15,136 nucleotides of DNA from Spirochaetaceae bacterium (GTDB lineage Bacteria > Spirochaetota > Spirochaetia > Treponematales > Breznakiellaceae): positions 1-15,136 of the forward strand of contig JAISDG010000017.1 in assembly GCA_031265015.1 (NCBI GenBank), in the 5' to 3' direction. Below the pieces are notes generated by a model that did not search any database, had not been told where the DNA came from, and saw nothing but the letters and a program-made list of their open reading frames with translations. The first letter of the stretch is position 1. Every line of letters begins with the position of its first letter. The translations under genes and the position numbers were made by a program. Below are positions 1 to 10,000 of this stretch, one piece after another.

Positions 1-1001
1 TGCGCAGTTTTTCTACGGGCATACGCGACGGCGTCCCACAGCGGTCCGTGGAAATCTCCCGGCCCGGCGAAAAAGTCGAGGCCTTCGAGGTCCGCCGGGA
101 GCGGGATCAGGAAATAAGCTACGGCTGGTACCGCCTTGCCCAAAAAGATTATTGGGAGGCCGTTCTCTTTTCCCTGGACGACGCGGGTAATCTGGTGGTG
201 GAGCGAACCGGGCCCCAAACCCATATCCCCCGGCTTATGTACGGTGTGTCTGCGGAGGGAAAGGCGGTCTTTGTCATCACCGCGGGAAGCGCCGTTTCGG
301 TGTGCCACGCGGAGGGCTCAAGATTTGTGCGGGACCTGGCTTTTGACGCCCCCGTTACGGCAAAGCGGCACAGCCCCGCGTTGTTGACGGGCTTCCCCGT
401 GGGCCTGCTGGTCGGAGAGGCGGAAGGGGGGGAGATCCTCTACGGGGCAAGCCACGAGCGATCCGGCGCGCCGGCGCTCAGGGAGCTGTTCGCCGGGCCC
501 CGGATGGAGATCCTGGACCTGTTCTTTGTGGACCGCGACCGGATCTCCCTGATCTACCGCTCCGGCGAAACCCTGGGAGCCGCTTTGATCGACTCCGCCG
601 GCAGCGTTATTGCCGACGGGCCGCTGCCCGCATCCGCGGAAGGAGCGCTGCTGTTCCGGAGTCCCCTGGAGGGCAGGCGCCTCTACGCCCTTTCCGAAGC
701 CGGCTCAAAGGAATCCTCCCTCCTGTCCGTGTTTGAATTTGGAGACGAAGCCTGGCGCCCCGGGGAGACCGCCCGGATCCCCCGGATCATCCCGGAGAAA
801 ATAGAGTTCCTGACCGGCGTCCGGGACGACCGGCTGCTCCTTATGGCTTCTTCGGAGGGGCTCGTGCTGTTGGACCTTGCAACTTTCGGGGCGCAGATCC
901 TGGAAGCGCAGAGCCACGACAGGACCGGCGCCCTCAACGGCGTTGTGTGCCTGGCGGTCAGTTCCGAAGACGGAATTGCCCTGTATCGGATCGAGGAGTA
1001 G
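1..1001 (+). CDS. C-terminal part of a beta-propeller-like protein (5' partial)
   Basis: No family is recognised with certainty. A GTG at 48 would give 317 residues, but the frame is open to the left edge, the codons before it look coding, and no Shine-Dalgarno sequence precedes it, so the true start is probably outside the window. The product consists of about seven successive stretches of roughly 40-45 residues, each with short hydrophobic strands separated by polar Gly/Asp turns, for example VFVITAGSAVSVCH, ISLIYRSGETLGAALI, RLLLMASSEGLVLLDL and the terminal DGIALYRIEE. That rhythm is typical of a beta-propeller of the WD40/PQQ/Kelch sort, but no diagnostic blade motif is present. No catalytic residues or membrane segments are visible in the part seen. 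It ends in TAG three bases before the giant gene, which suggests one operon. The coding claim is firm; the fold is inferred. Confidence 0.8.
   Translation, partial: RSFSTGIRDGVPQRSVEISRPGEKVEAFEVRRERDQEISYGWYRLAQKDYWEAVLFSLDDAGNLVVERTGPQTHIPRLMYGVSAEGKAVFVITAGSAVSVCHAEGSRFVRDLAFDAPVTAKRHSPALLTGFPVGLLVGEAEGGEILYGASHERSGAPALRELFAGPRMEILDLFFVDRDRISLIYRSGETLGAALIDSAGSVIADGPLPASAEGALLFRSPLEGRRLYALSEAGSKESSLLSVFEFGDEAWRPGETARIPRIIPEKIEFLTGVRDDRLLLMASSEGLVLLDLATFGAQILEAQSHDRTGALNGVVCLAVSSEDGIALYRIEE
993..998 (+). promoter_or_regulatory. Shine-Dalgarno sequence of the giant gene
   Basis: GAGGAG lies six bases before the ATG at 1005 and falls inside the last codons of the upstream gene, just before its TAG stop. 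The placement fixes the start of the giant gene at 1005 and suggests that ribosomes ending the upstream gene can restart here (translational coupling). No promoter can fit in the 3-base gap. Confidence 0.8.
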
Positions 1002-1004
1002 GCC

Positions 1005-1076
1005 ATGAGAAAGACTTTCAAATTTATCGCCCTGGCAAGCGTCCTTTTCTGCGTGTTTGCGCGAGCGGTGAAGGCG
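1005..1076 (+). other. Signal peptide of the giant protein
   Basis: The first residues, MRKTFKF, give a positive n-region. They are followed by a hydrophobic core (IALASVLFCVFA) and then ARAVKA|ED, which fits a signal peptidase I site with Val at -3 and Ala at -1 after residue 24. Cys16 is preceded by VLF, which does not fit a normal lipobox (small residue at -1). Spirochaete lipoboxes are looser, so lipidation is unlikely but not excluded. Confidence 0.85.
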
Positions 1077-4000
1077 GAGGATTCCGCATATACCTATACG
1101 ATCGGCGGCGGCAAGGGCGATCTCACCGTCACTTTGAGAAGCTCCAGCAGGGTAGCCGCACACAACGGCATCAGGTATTACCGGGCCAAAAACTCGTATC
1201 TGGATATGAGCGCGAAATTCAACGATGTTGCTCCGGCAAACGACGGATATTATTATTTTTACATGACCAGTATACAGGCGTATGATGAAGAAACGGAAAA
1301 AGTCATATTGACCTGGGAAAGGACCGATTCGTTTTCAATGAAGAAATTCTTGGGATTGTCAAACAAAATTACTGTTACTGTTTTGATTGAATATTTTAGA
1401 CGGGAAAATATTTTTGCAGAATTTCCGCTGTCAATTTTTCCGCCGCAATTTATGGGCTCAAACCAGTTTTCCATACGATACCACGAAGACAACGTTGCCC
1501 CGGTTATGACGATCACCCACAAGGGCAAACCCATAGACACCTATCTGCACGCCAACCAGTCTCCCATAGAGCTGATCGCCAGCGCCGTGGATGAGGGTTC
1601 CGGCGTGGATGAGGGAACCTGGATTGTCGAAGTGTTCGCCGAAGGCACCGTGTATGGAAATCAGGTTTATATGCTGGGCTCAAAGGATAATCGTTACGTT
1701 ATTTTTCAGGTGTATGACAGGGTGGGGAATAGCGACAGAAGGGTTATGTATGCAAAAGTGGACCAGACCGATCCGAAGGTAAACATCACCACAACCCCTT
1801 CTGCGGAGTGGGCCAATGAGTCCGGGATGACCATAACGGCCTCCGGAAGCGATCCCCAGGGGGGTGTTGATTCGAATACCTGGCAATATTCAATGGACGG
1901 AGGGAAGACCTGGAGCGCGGAAGGGAAAATCAGACAAGTGTCCATAGCCGATGAAGGCCTGCACGACGTCCATTTTAGGGTTAAAGACATGGCCGGCAAT
2001 ATGGGCGCTAACTCTATCATTCGCGGGATTGACAAGACGCCCCCGGCGCTGGAAGTAAAGGGAGATTGGGGGGACGCCTGGAGCGCCAACCCCCAGGAAA
2101 CGCTGGAAATTATAGCATCCGACGAGCTCTCCGGAATGTTGCAGTTGTCCTATCACGACAATAACAGCTCCAGTAAAAATGACTGGAGATCCTTAGGCTC
2201 TTCTTTGCACACCAATTTCGAGGTTAAAGGGGAAGGGCGGCATTCCTATACTTTCTATGCAAGGGATTGGGTCGGCAATGCAACCCAGGCCAGCGCCAAT
2301 GTTAATATTGACAGCAAAGCTCCCTATTTTCAGGCGTATATTAACAGCCCAACTTATATTAACGGGTATATTGCCTGTGCGCAGAAGGAGGGCAATAATT
2401 GGGCGCTTCCTGTTTATGTGTATTATCTGCAGGATACGGGAAGCGGGGTTGATTATGACTCCTTTAAATACAAGATTGACGGGGGAGCCTGGACAAAAGC
2501 TCCCGGATCTTTTTCGGGGGACGCCCTCACTTTCCTGGTAAAAGCGCCGTCCCTTTCGGAGGGCGTCCATGCCATGACCATCGCAGGGGCGGACAAGGTT
2601 GGAAATGCGACGGAACAGAACCTTGAGTTTTATATCGATCTCACGCCGCCGCTGATAACCGGCGGTCCCTTCATGGGGGACACGGTGGACGGGGCGCCCT
2701 GGGCCTCTGCGGATAGTTTGCGCTATGGTCTTTCGGAAGTAAACCTATTGGATGCCCTTGATTTTACGGTAAAAACCGTGCTTGCCAACGGCTATTTGTC
2801 CCCTTTCAGCGGGTACAGCTACACAGGAAGGGATCTTATTTTTAATGCCGGCGCCCCGGACGGAAAGTACCAGATCGTCATCAGGGCGACGGACAGTGTG
2901 GGCAACAGCAGCGAAAAGACCCTCTATTGCAGGCTGGACAGGACCCCGCCGGACATAAGCCCCCTGGTGATCAAGTCCGCGTCCCGATCCGTGACGATAC
3001 GGGGGACCGACGCGTCTTCCGGCCTGAATTACAGCAATTGCTGGACCTCGGAACTGGCGGGTGTTTCCGGCGCCGCAGGATACACCCTTGATCTTCCCAA
3101 CGGGTTTTACGAAAAAGAATTTACCCTGACGGATATTGCGGGCAACAGCGTCACTAAAAAGGTTGCCATCTATGTTGACACCAGGCCGCCCACCGTAACG
3201 GTGACGGCGGGCGAATACGCGGAATCGGAGCTGCCCGTAAGCATCAATATAACCAGCGCCGTTCTGGGGATCTCCAACGTGTGGCAGCTGCTCGACGGCG
3301 TTGAAACGGAGCTGGTAAAAACCAGTTGGAATTCCGTGACCATTCCCCTGGGCTCCCTTTCCGAAGGGCCCCACACCGTCCGTTTTGTCGCCAGGAACGA
3401 GGCCGGGGTTTCCGGGGAAAGCGCGGTTCATCAATTTGTGGTGGACAGGACCGCGCCGGAGCTGACGGGCTATGAGCTGCGGGACGCGGCGAATCCCGGG
3501 CGTGTCATTTTGGAGGGGGAATATATTTCCGGCGGCGCGGTCCTGGCAAAAATCGCCGGGACGGATCAGTACAAGAACGGCGCCGGGAAGGATCCGGGGG
3601 TCATACGGCGCTATTCCTGGGCTGTCACACAACGCCTGTCGGAGCAGCCGGTTTTTAGCTCCGCTCGACAATCCGCGGACCGTGAATTTACCGTTCAGAA
3701 CTTCTCCGAAGGCCTTAACTACCTCTGCGTCTACGCCGAGGACGGGGCGGGAAATGAAAGCCGGATGCTCAGAATACCCGTGTGGCAGGACCAGAGCGTC
3801 CCCGGCGCCCCGGTGGTAAAAAGCTCCACCCATGCGGAGGCTTCCCGGGCGGAACAGGCGGGATTCCTTTCCCGCGCCGAATTTAGTTTTGCTCCGGCCC
3901 GGGAAATGAAATCCGGCATAAAGGGTTATCAGTGGAGAATAGAAAAACTGTATGTCAGAAACGGCGTTGCCCTTGAAGGCGTGTTGGTCAGGGAAGGGGA

Positions 4001-7000
4001 GACCGCCGAAATCGATCAGGAAGGGAAGGGCGGCCTTTCGGTCGAGCTTGAGGACAATGACGAAGACGAATTCTACCAGGCGCTGGCGCGCTGCGTCGGG
4101 GGGAACGGCAAGGAGGGCGCCTGGACCTCCTATAGGTTCAGGATCGATTCGGAGCCGCCCGGGGGCCTGATGGTGCAGACCGTTCCCCAGGCGGACGGCT
4201 CCTCCTGGCTCAACCAGGGGGAGGTCCTGGTCCGGTGGAACAAGCCTTCCGACATGACGGGAGTCGCCGAGTACCGGCACATCATCCTTGATGAGGAGGA
4301 AACTTTGGCTTCCCCCCTGGAGGGGCGGGACCCTTCGTCCTGGGGCAAAACCGCGGACACCCAGATGAGGGTAAACCTCCGCGGCATTGGGGGCGCCAAA
4401 AAATCCGGCAAACTGCGGATAGGGGTCAGCGCGGTTGATTACGCGGGGAATGCAAAACTCGGACAGCTTTCCTTTGGCTACGATTTTATTCCCCCCCAAT
4501 TTAAGCAGGGCGCCCTGGTCATCGCCGACGCGGAAAACGCCATGGGAGCGGGGAAGCGGATACGCTGGGGCAGCATCCTGGACGGAGAATCCGGGCCGGA
4601 CCGGGTGGTCATACTGGTTTCAAACGGGGACAGAACCAGCGCCTATACGGTCGCTCCGGAATTGACGGAATACGTCGTTTCGCCCCTGGAGGAAAACAAG
4701 GCGTTCACCGTGGTGGTCCGCGCCTATGACCGGGCGGGAAACCAGGCGGAACTGTACGATGTGTGCGCCACCGGCAACGCTGCGATACCATCGGTGTATG
4801 TCATCCCCTATCTGGAAACCATCAACGGGTATGACCTTGCCGGGAAGAAGCGGATCCAGGGGGCAGCCATTTCCTTTGAGGACATAACCCTGCGGATGCC
4901 TGAATCGCTTGAGCTTTTCGCTGTGGCCAACAGCAATGGCGCCGTAGTCAGAAACCCCCTTGAAGCAATTCCCCTGGAGGATATAAGCGGCTCAGGCGGG
5001 ATCTTTGAGGCGGGAAGGAGCGGCGGCGGGATCTACGAGCTGCGTTCCGGCGGATTTGCCCTGGAAGCGTCCGGGATTGCTTTTAGCCGCGGCGGGGGGC
5101 TGGACCTGGAAAACGCCGCCTATGTCAGGCCCGTGTTGGTCGACGGCGTGAAGCAGGACAGGAAGATCAGCCTGGGCGCCGTCAACGCGGGGAATCCTCC
5201 GCTTATGCAATTTAGCTCAGGGCCGTCCGCCATCGGAGCGGCGGCGCGCATAGAAAGCGCCTGGGTGGAAGACAGCGCTGCTGCCGGAGAACTCAGGAGC
5301 GGTTTTGCCCTGACCGGGGTGGATTCTCTTTTCCTGTCCGACGGCAGGGAATGGTTTGGGGGAGCCGGCATTTCCTTTGACCGGGCGCCCCTGAACGCCA
5401 TGGGCATAGGCCTTGAAAGCGGGGCGGGGGAAGCCGCCCTTAAAAACAGCTCCGTGGAAGCGGACAGCAGGAATCTTGCCGCCCTGCTGGATACATCCGC
5501 GCAGAAGCCCCTGACCCTTGCCATGGGGGACTCGGTCTACAGGGTCAACAGGGCGGGGATCCGGGGGAGCCTGCTGGATATTTACGAGGCGGTCCTGCCG
5601 CTGCCCCCGGGCTACGAGCCCGCCGAACTGACGGTGCGTAATATCACTATTGACACCCACACAAAAACTGTTCGCCAGGGCCCGGATTTTTCCGCGGGCA
5701 CTGTTGCCGTGACCATTCCCGGCGGCGCGGTTTTTGAGGGAACCATGATCAGGCTCGATTCCCGGGGCAATCTCCTGGTGACGGGCTATATCGATTCGCA
5801 AATTTACGGGATCTACCGGGCGGAAGACATCCCCCTTTCCGGCGCGGGCATTGACTGGGATGCCGGGGCGGAGATACGGGAATTTTCCGCGGAGGTTCAC
5901 GGCTTTATGGTGAGCGCCCCAAAGGCGCGGGTGACCGGGTCGGGCATACTTATTCCGGAAGGAAAAATTGAGCTTTGGGGCGGTCAACAGACGGTCGCCG
6001 GCCTCGGTTTGAGGAACGACAGAAAAGACGCGGTGTGGAAGGACGGAATCATCGGGGGGACCTTTTCCGGCGATCCCGGCTACGGCAGGGAGGTTCAGCT
6101 AAGCGGAGGGAAGGTGGCCGGCGGCGGAGTTTTTGCCGACGCCCTCATCCCCATTGGGGAGGCCATTGTGGACTCCACGGGGGCAAAGAACTGGACCTTG
6201 CCCCAGGCGCAGCTGCACCCGAATTTTGTCATGACCGGCAGCTTTGCCGGGGAAAAAACACTGGTTGTGGCGGGCGCCACGGTCAGGGCGGAAGACTGTT
6301 CCTTCGACGAATGGGGACTGCGGATTGGAAAGGCCTCGGTGGAGCATATTCCCCATCTAAGCCCCGGAACCGCCGCCTTTACGGGAATGGCCGTCAATTA
6401 CCGGGGCGTGTCCCTGGAGGGGGTGGCGGAATATGCCTTTGTGTTGGCCGTTTCCGGCTGGGAGCTTGGGTACGGGTCCCTCGGCTTTGACGGGCGGGGC
6501 ATAAAGGGCCGGGGCTCCCTGGCGCTCCCTGAAAAATTGGGCGGCTTCCCCCTGGTGTTCCCGGAAACCAGAATCGCTGTGGACGGATCCTTTGTCTGCG
6601 AAGGCCCGGAGGCGGCGGGGGAAATTATCCGGTTCCAGGGGCTGCCTGTTTTTGCGGGCGGCGCCGCTTTGAAGGTTCTCGACGGCGCCCATGTTCTTGA
6701 GCTTGTCTCTCCGGGGATTTCCTTAAAATCGATCAACGGGCCGGATATTTTCTTTGGCAAAACTATTTTTAACAGCGAAGGAAAAGTTCTCCTGGGGGAC
6801 AATGAGGATTGGAGAGTCGATTTTACTTCCTTCAACGGCTACCGTATAGGACTGGAGCATTGCAGAATCGACGACGAGGGTTTTTCCCTGGAGGGGGTCC
6901 TTTCCCTGGAATTATTCGGCAGGGAGGTGGAGATTCCCGGAGGAGCCTACCGGATACTTCCGGATCTCAGTGTCAGGGGAACGGGGGCGCCCCAGGGATT

Positions 7001-10000
7001 GGTCTATGCCGCAGGCGACTGGTCCGTGCGGGGAAGCAATATCGTCTTTGACGCGGACCGGATACGGATAGGCGCCAACCGGGTCTTGTTCCGGGAACTG
7101 GAATTTGACCTCGGGGAGATTCCCTTGAGCCCGGACGGACGGCTCCTGGAAAGGGTCGTTAAACAGCAGGGGCTGGGGGTTTCCCTCTTTGGCGCCGGGG
7201 CAAAAATTGCCGAAACGCGGTTTTCCGGCGACGGCATTGAAGCCTCGGTGGTGATCAGCCTCCCCGCCGTCCTGGGGGGCAAGTCCTTTGTCTTTGACCG
7301 GGTGGGGTTTAGGGCCAACGGAGAATTTTGGGTTGAAGAAAGGGTCGATAAATTCGATTTCACCGCCCTGGGATTCTCCTTCGCCACGGAAGATCTCACC
7401 ATGGACCGTCTGGGCCTCAAAGCGGCAAAAACGTCGATCACCCTGCCGGCGTCCATGGAATCCGTTAGTTTTACTGTTCAGGATTTGACCATAAGCGCAA
7501 GCGGGGAGGTCGCCATAGGCAATGCCCAGGTCAGCCCCTTTACCCTCTGGAATATGAATTTTGATCTGAATAATTTTTCTGTTTCAGGCGGGGAGGCGAG
7601 CTTCCAGGGCAAGGTCAGCCTTCCCCCGGCCCTGCCGGGAGCATTGTCGGGCCGGGCCATACAGATCCGGGATTTCAGGGCGTCCCTTGGGGGCGGCATA
7701 ACGGCCCTGGACGTTTTCCTGGAGGGGGACTACCGGGTCCCCTTCAGCGACGCCTGGAGTCTGCAGTTCAGCAATGTCAGGGTCGGCTATGCGGAGGGGC
7801 AGCCCTGGGTAAGCGCCGACCGGACAGAATTGCTGTTTCCGCAGGAATATGGGGCGAGAAACGCGTATATCGACCATGCGAAATTCAACCCCCTGACCGG
7901 GCAGTTTGTTTTTTCCGAAATTGCCTTTGGCTCCGAAATTCCCATGAATTTCTGGGGCGTGGAATTTACCCTGAACAGGCTGAAAATCGATTCACAATTT
8001 TCCCTTGAATTCGGCGGGTCCGTCCGTTTCCCCGATTCGGGGCTGCCCGCTTTTATCGCGGGGAAAACCGCGGCGTTTAACCGCTTTCAAATAAAATCCG
8101 ACGGGACCCTGGGGGAAATAGACGTCAAGCTGGAGGGCCTGGAGGGCGCCCTTGTTCCGGGTTTTGACGGCTTGACTTTGAAAAAGGGCTCCGTCACCCT
8201 GCTCAAGGAAGGGGCCAAGTCCCTGATCCTCAACATAGGGGGCAGCATAGCCCTGGACAAGTCCATGCCCGCGGGTTTGGCGGGGGCGACCCTGAAACTG
8301 GAGACCTTTTCCTACGACACGGCGGCCAGGGAGATAAAACGCCTGAAAGCCACGGCGACTTTGCCCTCCGTCAGCTCCCTGGGGAATTTATTTACCAAAC
8401 TTACCATAGCCATTGACTGGAACGAGGTTAAACAGACGGGGCTCCTCAACCTGGGGGGCAATTTAATTTTCCCCGCCAGCTTTCCCGCGTTTCTCGCCGG
8501 GAGGGAAGCGAAGATCAGCAATTTCAAAATCGGCTTTGACGGGGTCGTCCAGTCCTTCACCGCCAAATACACCACGGAAAAAAACAAGGCCTACGACGCG
8601 TTCGGGTTCCTGCAGTTGTCCGACGTCGCCATTGAGGCGGCGCTGAAATCGGGTGTCATGCGCTTCGATCTGGCAGGAACCGTGATACTGCCGGAGGATA
8701 AATTCCCCCAGGGCATAGGCGGGGTCCGCTCCGTGATTGCCATGGAATTTGACACCGAGTCGGGCCTGAAAACAGCCTCCGCCCAGATGAAGATGGGAAA
8801 CACCAAACTGTTCGGCTCCATGCAGGTCCACAACGGAATCATAGGCATTTCCAAGCCCGAGGGAAGGGCTCTGGAAATTTCCCTGGGCGGCTCTGTTGTG
8901 CTTCCCTCGTTTTTTCCCCAGGGCCTGCGGGGGGTAGCCCTGGCGATACGAACCTTAACCATAAACACCTCCGGTGAAATTCTGGATGTGGACATTGGGG
9001 TGTCGGGGATGAGGGCGACCATATTCGGGACGGCGGAGCTGAGCGGCGGCGTCATCAACTTTAAGAAAGGGGTGGGAAACGAATTTCTGGTTGACATCGG
9101 TGGCAGCGTCCGCCTGGTCGGAGCCGCCCTGCCGGCGGGCCTGAAGAACGCGGAGCTGGAAATCCGGTCTCTGGAATTGTCCACCAAGGACGGGCTCCGG
9201 TCCTTTGACGCGGGGGTCAAGGGGGAAGTCGCGTTTTCCGTCCTGGGGGGAGTCAGCATTACTGTTTCTTCCCTGGCCCTCGGCGAAACCGGCATGAGCA
9301 TGGCCGCCTCCGCCAAACTGCCCGCCAATTATCCTGAGGGACTGGCCAACGCCCAGTTCCACCTGAGCGCCCTGGAACTGGGGTGGAACGGCAAGCTGCT
9401 GGACATTAAGGGGGGCCTTAAATCCTGGTCCATGACCCTTGTCGGATTTACGGCGTCGATTGACGAGCTGTACTTTGACAAAGACACCAAAGGGCAGTTC
9501 TGGGTAACCCTGAAATCCTGCAAACTGCAGATCCCGAAAAATTTCGGCAGTTTCGGCGGCCAGTATGTCGCCATAAAGAACGCTAAATTCAGCCCCGTGA
9601 ACGGCGGCTTTCTGGGGGACATAGAGGTTTCCAAAATCGAAACTGAAATTGCCGGATTCAAGCTGACCCTGGACAAGCCTTCAATTTCATTTTCCGAAAA
9701 TTTGATCAATTTTTCCAAGGCCACCCTTAAACTGCCCGATTTCCTGAGCAAGACCGAAATCACCCTGAAAAAAGTAATCCTGTCCGCAGGGTCGGGCCTG
9801 AAAGTTTCCGGCGGCGCCTTTAAGCTGCCCGGCTTCAACGTGGGGCTTTTTGCCTTTAGCAATGTGGCGGTCGATTTTTCACTCTCCGGCTCCCAGTATG
9901 CCCTGGAAGGGGGCGGCTCCGTTCTTATTCCGGGGGCGGGAAATATCAGCGCGTCGGTCGCCTTTGCGACCAAAAGCGACATCTATCCCATCGGCCTTAA

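Noticed and set aside
48..50. GTG at 48 as the true start of the upstream gene
   Set aside because: There is no Shine-Dalgarno sequence in the preceding bases and the frame continues open with coding-like residues to the window edge, so a start outside the window is more likely.
1050..1052. Cys16 as a lipoprotein lipidation site
   Set aside because: The residue before it is Phe rather than Gly, Ala or Ser, and a good signal peptidase I site follows eight residues later.
2745..4499. Antisense open frame of 584 codons
   Set aside because: It lies wholly inside the giant gene. Its product is Gly/Pro/Arg-rich with no domain pattern, whereas the + strand frame shows regular Ig-like linkers and AGN motifs across the same stretch. 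Long antisense frames are expected in GC-rich coding DNA.
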